In this document: in pieces, positions 9,455 through 15,754 of the stretch
Layout: every line of letters begins with the position of its first letter
Numbering within the stretch: the stretch's first letter is position 1
Source: CAYLGY01 sp964383325
GTDB taxonomy: Bacteria; Pseudomonadota; Alphaproteobacteria; Rhizobiales; Rhizobiaceae
NCBI GenBank assembly: GCA_964383325.1
Contig: CAYLGY010000047.1
Coordinates: 1 to 21,061, forward strand
Direction of reading: 5' to 3'
DNA: 21,061 nt
The notes under the pieces: generated by a model
What the model was told of the DNA's origin: nothing
Databases searched by the model: none
What the model saw: the letters and a program-made list of their open reading frames with translations, nothing else
Translations under genes and position numbers: made by a program

Positions 9455-10666
9455 ATGGCCACGGAAATCCGCGTTCCTGCCCTGGGCGAATCGGTATCGG
9501 AAGCCAGTGTTGGCAGATGGTTCAAGAAGGCCGGCGACACGGTTGCCGCCGATGAGGTTCTCGTTGAACTGGAGACCGACAAGGTGACGCTGGAGGTCCC
9601 GGCGCCCGCGGCGGGAGTTCTGGGCGAGATCCTTGCCCCGGAGGGCGCGACGGTGGCCCCCGGCGCGGTGCTGGGGTCGATTGGCGAGGGTGGGGGCGGT
9701 GCCGCCGCCCCCAAGGCTGACGAAGCTGCCGCGGAGCAGCCGGCGCCGGAAAAGTCTACCGCTTCGTCCGGAGATGCGCCGAAGCCGGCGCCCGCCGCCC
9801 AGAGGCTGATCCGGGAACAGAATCTGGACTCTTCCGCGATCCAGGGCACCGGGCGGCGTGGCCAGATCCTGAAGGAGGATGTTCTGGCGAGGGCGACCGC
9901 ACAGGAACCTGTCGAACCGGCTCAGCCGGCGGTTGCCGCGCGCGCGCCGTCGCGGGCGGAGGATGCGCCTAGGGAAGAGCGCGTGCGCATGTCGCGGTTG
10001 CGCCAGACCATTGCGCGCCGGCTGAAGGATGCGCAGAACACGGCGGCAATGCTGACGACCTTCAACGAGGTCGACATGAGCGCCGTGATGGAATTGCGGA
10101 CGCGCTACAAGGATCTCTTCCAACAGAAGCATGGCGTCAAGCTTGGCTTCATGGGCTTCTTCGTCAAGGCAGCATGCCATGCGTTGAAGGAAATTCCGGA
10201 AGTCAATGCCGAGATCGACGGGCAGGAGATCATCTACAGGCAGTATTGCCATGTCGGGGTGGCCGTCGGCACGGATCGCGGGCTGGTGGTTCCGGTCGTG
10301 CGGGACGCCGATCAGCTCTCCATCGCCGCGGTGGAGAAGGAGATCGGCCGTCTCGGCGTCGCGGCGCGCGAGGGCAAGCTGGCGATTGAGGACATGCAGG
10401 GCGGCACCTTCACCATCTCCAATGGCGGTGTCTATGGTTCGCTGATGTCCACGCCGATTCTCAATGCACCGCAATCGGGGATTCTCGGCATGCACAAGAT
10501 CCAGGAACGGCCGGTGGCGATCGGCGGCAAGGTCAGGATCCGGCCGATGATGTATCTGGCCCTTTCCTATGATCACCGTATCGTTGACGGTCAGGGCGCC
10601 GTCACCTTCCTGGTGCGAATCAAGGAAACGCTGGAGGATCCGGAAAGGCTGGTCCTGGATCTCTAG
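9455..10666 (+). CDS. sucB: 2-oxoglutarate dehydrogenase E2, dihydrolipoamide succinyltransferase
   Basis: Known role: core of the 2-oxoglutarate dehydrogenase complex; moves the succinyl group from lipoyl-lysine to CoA. Seen: 403 residues. One lipoyl domain (1-77) carries K43 in ETDKVTLEV. A Pro/Ala/Glu-rich linker (about 78-113) leads to the peripheral-subunit-binding domain (about 114-147, with GTGRRGQILKEDV). A second linker precedes the catalytic domain (about 175-403), which ends with SYDHRIVDGQGA; H374 and D378 are catalytic. AIGTD-type wording (VAVGTDRGLVVPV) marks a 2-oxoglutarate rather than pyruvate E2. Ribosome binding site AAGGAAGGGA lies at 9435-9444. The E3 gene lpdA follows after an unusually long 174-base spacer. 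Confidence 0.97.
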   Translation: MATEIRVPALGESVSEASVGRWFKKAGDTVAADEVLVELETDKVTLEVPAPAAGVLGEILAPEGATVAPGAVLGSIGEGGGGAAAPKADEAAAEQPAPEKSTASSGDAPKPAPAAQRLIREQNLDSSAIQGTGRRGQILKEDVLARATAQEPVEPAQPAVAARAPSRAEDAPREERVRMSRLRQTIARRLKDAQNTAAMLTTFNEVDMSAVMELRTRYKDLFQQKHGVKLGFMGFFVKAACHALKEIPEVNAEIDGQEIIYRQYCHVGVAVGTDRGLVVPVVRDADQLSIAAVEKEIGRLGVAAREGKLAIEDMQGGTFTISNGGVYGSLMSTPILNAPQSGILGMHKIQERPVAIGGKVRIRPMMYLALSYDHRIVDGQGAVTFLVRIKETLEDPERLVLDL

Positions 10667-10732
10667 AGCCATTCTTGTTGAAAAGGAATTGTTTGGGCGC
10701 CGGGAATTTGTGTCCAGGCTCGGAGCGGAAAT

Positions 10733-10747
10733 CGGGAATGGTTCCCG
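10733..10747 (+). other. Hairpin 1 in the sucB-lpdA spacer
   Basis: CGGGAA (10733-10738), loop TGG, TTCCCG (10742-10747): a perfect 6-base stem. No T-run follows, so it does not look like an intrinsic terminator. It is the first of three hairpins before lpdA and could act in mRNA processing or stability (inference). Confidence 0.5.
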
Positions 10748-10771
10748 GATCCAACCGACGCATGCAAAGTG

Positions 10772-10788
10772 GCAGAGGGTCCCTCTGC
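10772..10788 (+). other. Hairpin 2 in the sucB-lpdA spacer
   Basis: GCAGAGG (10772-10778), loop GTC, CCTCTGC (10782-10788): a perfect 7-base stem. No T-run follows. It lies 24 bases after hairpin 1. Confidence 0.5.
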
Positions 10789-10804
10789 ATCCGGAACGGC
10801 GCGC

Positions 10805-10818
10805 GGCGCTACGGCGCC
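10805..10818 (+). other. Hairpin 3 with UACG tetraloop just before the lpdA ribosome binding site
   Basis: GGCGC (10805-10809), loop TACG, GCGCC (10814-10818). C(UACG)G belongs to the very stable UNCG tetraloop class. The stem ends 7 bases before the AAGGGG (10826-10831) used by lpdA, so it could shape ribosome access or act as an RNA 5' barrier. Function is inferred. Confidence 0.5.
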
Positions 10819-10840
10819 TCAAGGCAAGGGGAAATTCACT

Positions 10841-12247
10841 ATGTCTTATGATGTCGTCGTCATCGGGAGCGGTCCGGGCGGATATGTCTGCGCCATCAAG
10901 GCCGCCCAGCTCGGGCTCAAGGTTGCCGTAGTCGAGAAGAATCCCACTTTGGGCGGAACCTGCCTGAACATTGGCTGCATTCCGTCCAAGGCACTGCTGC
11001 ATGCGACGGAAATGTACCACAAGGCCGGTCACGAGTTCGAGGCGCTCGGCATTGTCGGGGGCAAGCCGGAATTCGATCTGGCGAAAATGATGGGCCACAA
11101 GGACAAGACGGTCGAAGCGAATGTGAAGGGCGTCGAATTCCTGTTCAAGAAGAACAAGATCACGACGCTCAAGGGCACTGGAACTGTACTCGGAGCCGGC
11201 AAGATTCGTGTTACCGGTCCCGACGGCAGCAGTGAAGAGGTCGAGGCGAGAAACATCGTCATCGCCACGGGCTCGGATGTCGCCGGCATTCCAGGCGTCC
11301 CGCTGGAAATCGATGAGGAGCGCATCGTCTCGTCAACCGGCGCGCTTTCCCTGGCCACCGTTCCCGCCGAGATGATCGTCGTCGGCGGCGGGGTCATCGG
11401 GCTGGAACTCGGCTCGGTCTGGGCAAGGCTGGGCGCGAAGGTGACGGTCGTGGAATATCTCGGCAGCGTCCTCGGTGGTATGGATTCGGAGATTACGCGA
11501 CAGTTCCAGCGCCTGCTCGCGAAACAGGGGATGCAGATCCGCACGGGCGTGAAGGTTACCGCAGTCAGCCGCGACGAGAAGGGCGCCAGCGTGACCATCG
11601 AGCCGGCCAAGGGCGGCGATGCCGAAACGCTTTCGGCCGAAATCGTACTCGTCGCGACCGGCCGCAAGCCTTATACCGAAGGTCTGGGGCTGGAACAGGC
11701 CGGCGTCGTGCTCGATGAACGCGGCCGGGTCCGCATCGACGGGCATTTCGTTACCAGCCTGCCGAATGTCTACGCCATTGGCGACGTGGTTGCCGGGCCG
11801 ATGCTCGCCCACAAGGCGGAAGATGAGGGCGTCGCCGTCGCCGAGATCATTGCCGGGCGCGGTGGCCACGTGAATTACGATGTCATTCCCTCGGTCGTCT
11901 ATACCAGTCCGGAAGTTGCGTCCGTGGGCAAGACCGAAGACGAACTCAAGCAGGAAGGCGTGGAGTATCGCGCCGGGAAGTTCCCCTTCACCGCCAATGG
12001 CAGGGCACGCTCGATGCTCGCGACGGACGGCCTGGTCAAGGTCCTGGCGGACAAGAATACCGACCGGGTCCTTGGCGTGCACATTCTTGGGTTCGGCGCC
12101 GGCGAATTGATTCACGAAGCCGCTGTTCTGATGGAATTCGGAGGGTCGGCCGAGGATCTGGCGCGGACATGCCATGCCCATCCGACGCTCTCGGAAGCCG
12201 TAAAGGAAGCGGCACTGGCGGCCTTCGAGAAGCCCCTGCACATGTAG
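10841..12247 (+). CDS. lpdA: Dihydrolipoyl dehydrogenase (E3)
   Basis: Known role: FAD enzyme that reoxidises dihydrolipoyl groups of SucB with NAD+. It may also serve pyruvate dehydrogenase or the glycine cleavage system. Seen: 468 residues. FAD loop GSGPGG (9-14); redox disulfide C41/C46 in GGTCLNIGCIPSK; NAD-binding VVGGGVIGLELG in the middle; second FAD motif VYAIGDV; C-terminal HAHPTLSE with catalytic H447 and E452 supplied by the partner subunit. Start: the ATG at 10841 gives the normal MSYDVVVIGSG opening and is placed after AAGGGG. A longer in-frame reading from 10769 would add 24 unrelated residues. The position after sucB suggests it is the E3 dedicated to 2-oxoglutarate dehydrogenase. 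Confidence 0.97.
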   Translation: MSYDVVVIGSGPGGYVCAIKAAQLGLKVAVVEKNPTLGGTCLNIGCIPSKALLHATEMYHKAGHEFEALGIVGGKPEFDLAKMMGHKDKTVEANVKGVEFLFKKNKITTLKGTGTVLGAGKIRVTGPDGSSEEVEARNIVIATGSDVAGIPGVPLEIDEERIVSSTGALSLATVPAEMIVVGGGVIGLELGSVWARLGAKVTVVEYLGSVLGGMDSEITRQFQRLLAKQGMQIRTGVKVTAVSRDEKGASVTIEPAKGGDAETLSAEIVLVATGRKPYTEGLGLEQAGVVLDERGRVRIDGHFVTSLPNVYAIGDVVAGPMLAHKAEDEGVAVAEIIAGRGGHVNYDVIPSVVYTSPEVASVGKTEDELKQEGVEYRAGKFPFTANGRARSMLATDGLVKVLADKNTDRVLGVHILGFGAGELIHEAAVLMEFGGSAEDLARTCHAHPTLSEAVKEAALAAFEKPLHM

Positions 12248-12312
12248 GGGCAGGACGCGCGACTGCAATCACGGGTCCTGGCTTGCTACAATTCCTCAGG
12301 ACAGTCGGATAC

Positions 12313-12334
12313 CTGCGGCCCTCGCGGGCCACAG
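12313..12334. terminator. Possible bidirectional terminator between lpdA and the small lipoprotein gene
   Basis: CTG-c-GGCCC (12313-12321), loop TCGC, GGGCC-a-CAG (12326-12334): a 5-base stem extended by 3 pairs across one mismatch. It sits between two convergent genes. There is no strong T-run on either side, so termination is plausible but not demonstrated. A second weaker pairing, CAGGAC (12251-12256) with GTCCTG (12275-12280), lies directly after the lpdA stop. Confidence 0.4.
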
Positions 12335-12357
12335 TTCGGATTTGCGGCAATGAAGGA

Positions 12358-12501
12358 TCAGGAGCCGGTCGGCAGGGTCTGATCCGGCGCCTGGGTGATC
12401 CGGTCCGGCTGTTCCTTTCCCGCGGAATGGCCGGCGCAGCCGGCAAAGGCGAAACTGGTTGCAAGGCCCAGCGCCGCGAGCGTAGCGAGTACGAGTTTCA
12501 T
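12358..12501 (-). CDS. Small candidate lipoprotein, 47 residues, function unknown
   Basis: Seen: ATG at 12501-12499, preceded by a perfect AGGAGGAG (12515-12508) with a 6-base spacer, and TGA at 12360-12358. The peptide starts MKLVLATLAALGLATSFA, a short basic tip followed by a hydrophobic stretch, then FAGC with C22 as possible lipidation site. A polar tail of 25 residues follows (charged, Gln- and Pro-rich). The residue at -3 of the lipobox is Phe rather than the usual Leu, which weakens the lipoprotein call. Size and layout recall entericidin-type small lipoproteins, but the tail does not match any I know, so I assign no function. It lies downstream of xerC on the same strand (86 bases) and converges with lpdA. 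Confidence 0.65.
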   Translation of the reverse strand: MKLVLATLAALGLATSFAFAGCAGHSAGKEQPDRITQAPDQTLPTGS

Positions 12502-12587
12502 GGCAGGCTCCTCCTGTCGGTGTCACTCCGCCAATGATCCTACCAGCTTTCTTGCGCTGCCGCGACAGAAGCTGCGACAATTTGTCA

Positions 12588-13559
12588 TCACTTTTTGCTG
12601 TTCACGGCGCGGGGATGGGCGGAATCGTAGATTTCCAGCAGCTTTCCTGTGTCGACTGAGGTGTAGACCTGGGTCGTGGACAGGCTGGAATGGCCGAGCA
12701 GCTCCTGGATTTCCCGCAGATCGGCACCGCGGCCGAGCAGGTGGGTGGCGAAGGAATGGCGCAGCGCATGCGGGGTCACGCTCTCCGGCAGATCCAGCGC
12801 TGCCCGCAGCCGGCGCAACTCACGCTGGAAGACGCCGGGATTGAGCGGTCCGCCGCGGGCGCCGCGAAACAGGGGCTCCCCCGCAGGCAGCGGATAGGGG
12901 CACAGGCGCCTGTAGGCCATCACGGCGCTCGTCGCGGCCGGGAGCAGGGGCACAAGGCGGGTCTTTCCGCCTTTTCCGGCAATGATCAGGCGCCGGGTCG
13001 AGGCGCTGCAAAGCTCTCCCGCAGTAATGCGCAGGGCTTCGGAAATGCGCAGTCCGCAAGCATAGAGGAGCGTCAGCAGGGCCGCATCCCGCGCCGCGAT
13101 CCAGGGTTCTTCATGCAATTGATGTCCGGGATCGACGAGTTGGCGCGCATCCTTCACGGCAAGCGGACGCGGCAGCGATCGGGATTGTTTGGGCGCCCGG
13201 GCAAGGGTCGCCGCAGCCGTCGGGGCATGGCCGTGGCGCTCGAAATGCCGCAACATCGAGCGAATGCCCGCCAGGCCGCGCGCCAGCGTCCGTGCCCCGG
13301 CCCCGTCATTACGGCGGGCGGCGAGAAAGGCGCGCAGATCCGCCGTCCGCAGGCCGGCAATCATGCCCATCGTGACGGCGCCGCCATGATGGCCTGCCAG
13401 GAATGTCAGGAACTGCCGGCTGTCACGCTCATAGGCCTCAAGGGTTTCCGGCGACAGCCGGCGTTCCGAACGCAGCGATTGCAGCCAGGCGGCGCGCAGC
13501 CTTGCGAGTTCATGGCTCATCGGGACGAGCAAGTTCGTGCCGGCCTTGACCAGGGTCAT
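12588..13559 (-). CDS. xerC: Site-specific tyrosine recombinase XerC
   Basis: Known role: with XerD and FtsK resolves chromosome dimers at dif. Seen: 323 residues with the chosen start. The N-terminal SAM-like core-binding domain includes ERRLSPETLEAYERD. The catalytic domain has all six expected residues: R171 (CGLRISEAL), K196 (GKGGKTR), H264 and R267 (HALRHSFATHLL), H290 (LGHSSLSTTQ) and nucleophile Y299 (QVYTSVD). XerC rather than XerD is favoured by overall wording and by proximity to lpdA, which I recall from rhizobial genomes; XerD cannot be fully excluded. Start uncertain: ATGs at 13586, 13574, 13565, 13559 and 13520 are in frame. 13559 has GGAG 9 bases upstream. No integron or phage features surround it. 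Confidence 0.92.
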   Translation of the reverse strand: MTLVKAGTNLLVPMSHELARLRAAWLQSLRSERRLSPETLEAYERDSRQFLTFLAGHHGGAVTMGMIAGLRTADLRAFLAARRNDGAGARTLARGLAGIRSMLRHFERHGHAPTAAATLARAPKQSRSLPRPLAVKDARQLVDPGHQLHEEPWIAARDAALLTLLYACGLRISEALRITAGELCSASTRRLIIAGKGGKTRLVPLLPAATSAVMAYRRLCPYPLPAGEPLFRGARGGPLNPGVFQRELRRLRAALDLPESVTPHALRHSFATHLLGRGADLREIQELLGHSSLSTTQVYTSVDTGKLLEIYDSAHPRAVNSKK

Positions 13560-13648
13560 CCTCATGCACTCCATCTCCAGTCGCATTCTGTGCGCCAGGT
13601 GTTACCATCTCGTTGCGGGCGGGCGGTAAAATGCTCTATGGCAGGGGC

Positions 13649-14209
13649 ATGAACGGAAACCCATCGGATGATCCGGCCCGTCGGCAGGTCGTGCTTGCAG
13701 TGATCGGCGCGGCGCATGGCATTCGCGGCGAGGTACGGGTGCGTAGCTTCACCGGCGAACCGCTGGCGTTCGCCGGATACGGGCCATTGACGGGGTCGGA
13801 CGGATGCACCTATCGCGTCCTGTCCGTCCGCATGGGATCGGGCGGGCCGATCGCCCGGCTGGCGGGCATCGAGGACCGGACGGCGGCAGAAAGCCTGCGC
13901 GGCATCGAATTGTCGGTGCCGAGATCAGCGCTCGATCCCGTGGAGTCCGATTCGGACGAATTCTATTACGCCGATCTGATCGGGCTCCGCGCCATCGATG
14001 CTGCCGGGATCGACCATGGCAGGGTCATTGCCGTCCACGATTTCGGCGGCGGCGCGATGCTGGAACTCCGGCGGGATGGCGAGCCTTCCCGCATGATTCC
14101 CTTCACCCGCAGCGCGGTTCCGTCCGTAGAGATCGGGGCCGGGCGGATCCTCGTTGATCCGGCGGGGGCTGGCCTGCTCGAGATGGACGAAGAAAAAGAA
14201 GAAGAGTAG
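13649..14209 (+). CDS. rimM: Ribosome maturation factor RimM
   Basis: Known role: binds S19 and helps mature the 3' domain of the 30S subunit. Seen: about 186 residues. The N-terminal RimM domain has VIGAAHGIRGEVRVRSFT near its start. The C-terminal PRC-barrel has DEFYYADLIGL, then HDFGGGAMLEL and MIPFTRSAVP, ending in an acidic tail (EMDEEKEEE). Start uncertain: ATG at 13649 leaves the usual ~13 residues before the first strand; ATG at 13631 and TTG at 13613 are in frame, and none has a good ribosome binding site. trmD follows after 4 bases. The usual upstream partners rpsP and ffh are absent; a divergent xerC lies there instead. Confidence 0.93.
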   Translation: MNGNPSDDPARRQVVLAVIGAAHGIRGEVRVRSFTGEPLAFAGYGPLTGSDGCTYRVLSVRMGSGGPIARLAGIEDRTAAESLRGIELSVPRSALDPVESDSDEFYYADLIGLRAIDAAGIDHGRVIAVHDFGGGAMLELRRDGEPSRMIPFTRSAVPSVEIGAGRILVDPAGAGLLEMDEEKEEE

Positions 14210-14213
14210 GTCC

Positions 14214-14936
14214 ATGGCCTTTGCCGCAACGGTGCTGACGCTGTATCCGGAGATGTTCCCCGGTCATCTGGGGTTCTCGCTTGCGGGGCGGGCATTGGCG
14301 CGCCAGGACTGGAGCCTGACCAGCGTGCAGATCCGGGAATATGCGCTGGACCGGCACCGGACGGTCGACGACACCCCTGCGGGCGGCGGTGCGGGGATGG
14401 TGATGCGCCCCGATGTTCTGGCGCGCGCCATCGATGCAAACACAAATGCGCAGGATCCACGTCCGCGTCTGCTGATGAGCCCGCGCGGCAAGCCGCTCGA
14501 CCAGAAGCGTGTGCGTGAACTTGCAGCAGGCGAGGGCGTGATCCTGGTCTGCGGTCGTTTCGAAGGCGTCGACCAGCGCGTCATCGAACAGCGCGGCCTC
14601 GAGGAGATCTCCGTCGGCGACTATATCCTGTCCGGCGGCGAGCCGGCGGCGCTTGTCCTCCTCGATGCGGTTGTGCGCCTGCTTCCCGGCGTCATGGGCA
14701 ATGCAAGTTCGGGAACGGAGGAGAGCTTCGAATCGGGTCTGCTCGAATATCCGCAATATACCCGGCCACGCATTTTCGAGGGCGTGCCCGTTCCCGATGT
14801 TCTGCTGTCGGGCGATCATGCGCGCATTGCCGAATGGCGACGGCAGGCGGCTGAGGACCTGACCCGGCGGCGACGCCCGGACCTGCTGGCGAAGCGGGAA
14901 GTGGAGGACGGGAAGGGTTTTCCCCGGCGAGGGTGA
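14214..14936 (+). CDS. trmD: tRNA (guanine37-N1)-methyltransferase TrmD
   Basis: Known role: SAM-dependent m1G37 methylation that prevents +1 frameshifting. Seen: 240 residues. The trefoil-knot SAM site is built from LLMSPRGKPLDQ (86-97), CGRFEGVDQR (113-122) and EISVGDYILSGGE (131-143). GGGAGMVMRPD (57-67) and LLEYPQYTRP (176-185) are further signatures. The general base Asp169 of the E. coli and Haemophilus enzymes aligns by eye with E170 (TEESF), a conservative change that may be normal in this lineage. Start: the ATG at 14214 is 4 bases after the rimM stop and gives the standard opening MAFAATVLTLYPEMF; an upstream in-frame ATG would read through rimM sequence. The stop overlaps a possible rplS promoter. 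Confidence 0.96.
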   Translation: MAFAATVLTLYPEMFPGHLGFSLAGRALARQDWSLTSVQIREYALDRHRTVDDTPAGGGAGMVMRPDVLARAIDANTNAQDPRPRLLMSPRGKPLDQKRVRELAAGEGVILVCGRFEGVDQRVIEQRGLEEISVGDYILSGGEPAALVLLDAVVRLLPGVMGNASSGTEESFESGLLEYPQYTRPRIFEGVPVPDVLLSGDHARIAEWRRQAAEDLTRRRRPDLLAKREVEDGKGFPRRG

Positions 14937-14961
14937 CAAGCGGGAAATTTGGGTGTATGAG
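14933..14961 (+). promoter_or_regulatory. rplS: Candidate sigma-70-type promoter for rplS
   Basis: GTGACA (14933-14938, five of six to TTGACA) and TATGAG (14956-14961, four of six to TATAAT) are separated by exactly 17 bases. The -35 overlaps the trmD stop. It would start a leader of about 145 bases ahead of rplS, which itself holds a hairpin and a short direct repeat. Sequence match is seen; activity is inferred. Confidence 0.45.
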
Positions 14962-14970
14962 CCTGCCACC

Positions 14971-15008
14971 CCGGCAAAGGCCGGCTCCGTGAATCAAGAC
15001 CGTGAATC
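14971..15008 (+). other. Hairpin and 9-base direct repeat in the rplS leader
   Basis: CCGGC (14971-14975), loop AAAG, GCCGG (14980-14984) is a perfect 5-base hairpin. CCGTGAATC occurs at 14987-14995 and again at 15000-15008, a 13-base period. A perfect palindrome CTGCATGCAG lies further down at 15059-15068. These sit in the 178-base trmD-rplS spacer, which holds no gene. A role in autoregulation by L19 is possible but unproven. Confidence 0.4.
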
Positions 15009-15114
15009 CGCCCCTGCCGGAACATTTCATGTGAAGGCAATGCTTTGCGGCAATGATGCTGCATGCAGGCGCCGGGCGCTCTGGCTGTCGGAAGAACAAG
15101 AAGGAACTGTGACG

Positions 15115-15633
15115 ATGGATATCATTCGTCAGCTCGAGGCCGAGCAGGCTGCCAAGATCGAGGCACAACGGAAATTGCCGGAATTTTCTCCCGGCGACAC
15201 GATCCGCGTCCTGGTGCGCATCACCGAAGGAGCGCGGACTCGCGTCCAGGCTTACGAGGGCGTGTGCATCGCGCGTTCCGGCAGCGGGCTCAACGAGAAC
15301 TTCACCGTTCGCAAGATTTCCTATGGCGAAGGCGTGGAGCGGGTGTTTCCCACCTATTCGCCGATGGTGGAGGGCGTCGAGATCGTCCGCCGCGGCAAGG
15401 TGCGCCGCGCGAAGCTCTATTACCTTCGCGACCGCCGCGGCAAGTCCGCGCGGATCAGCGAGAATACGGGCGCCCGGGCACGCAAGCTGAACGAGGCCGA
15501 TCGCCAGGCCGCCATCGCCGAAAAGAACCGGATCGAGGCGGAGCGAGTCGCGGCTGCCGAGGCTCTTGCCGCCGAGAAAGCTGCCGAGGAAGCGGCCAAT
15601 GCGGCATCCGCGGAGACGCAGGCCAGCGAGTAG
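15115..15633 (+). CDS. rplS: 50S ribosomal protein L19 with C-terminal extension
   Basis: Known role: L19 sits at the 30S-50S interface. Seen: 172 residues, against about 115 in E. coli. The core (1-118) shows FSPGDTIRVLVRITEG, QAYEGVCIARSG, NENFTVRKISYGEGVERVFP and GKVRRAKLYYLRDRRGKSARI. The extra 50 or so residues (about 122-172) are rich in Ala and Glu with interspersed Arg/Lys and look like a charged helix. From memory, extended L19 tails are common in alphaproteobacteria. Start: the ATG at 15115 gives MDIIRQLEAEQ, with AAGGA (15101-15105) 9 bases upstream. An in-frame open stretch back to 14953 has no family support. The spacer before it probably carries its own promoter. Confidence 0.96.
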   Translation: MDIIRQLEAEQAAKIEAQRKLPEFSPGDTIRVLVRITEGARTRVQAYEGVCIARSGSGLNENFTVRKISYGEGVERVFPTYSPMVEGVEIVRRGKVRRAKLYYLRDRRGKSARISENTGARARKLNEADRQAAIAEKNRIEAERVAAAEALAAEKAAEEAANAASAETQASE

Positions 15634-15686
15634 GCCTGGCCAGCTGCAGGCAGGGGCCGCGCCGGCGACGGGCGGCATCTGCTTGC

Positions 15687-15716
15687 TTGACCTTTCGCGC
15701 GCCAAGGGCATAGAAC
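15687..15716 (+). promoter_or_regulatory. leuC: Candidate sigma-70-type promoter for leuC
   Basis: CTTGACC with TTGACC at 15687-15692 (five of six to consensus) and TAGAAC at 15711-15716 (four of six), 18 bases apart. CTTGACC is a frequent alphaproteobacterial -35 form. Transcription would start about 30 bases before the leuC ATG. This suggests leuC is expressed separately from rplS. Confidence 0.5.
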
Positions 15717-15754
15717 GGCATGCCCAATGACCGAACAACAGGGATTGCGACGCG

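Noticed and set aside
9377..11098. A 573-codon minus-strand open frame opposite sucB and lpdA
   Set aside because: Same shadow effect; it spans the spacer but has no motif or ribosome binding site, and sucB and lpdA are unambiguous.
12251..12302. GTCCTG flanked by two CAGGAC copies as a switching attenuator after lpdA
   Set aside because: Six-base arms with long loops downstream of a stop codon; no gene in that orientation would be controlled.
12588..13559. Tyrosine recombinase as sign of an integron, phage or mobile island
   Set aside because: It matches housekeeping XerC, neighbours are core genes, and I see no attachment repeats, cassette array or change in base composition.
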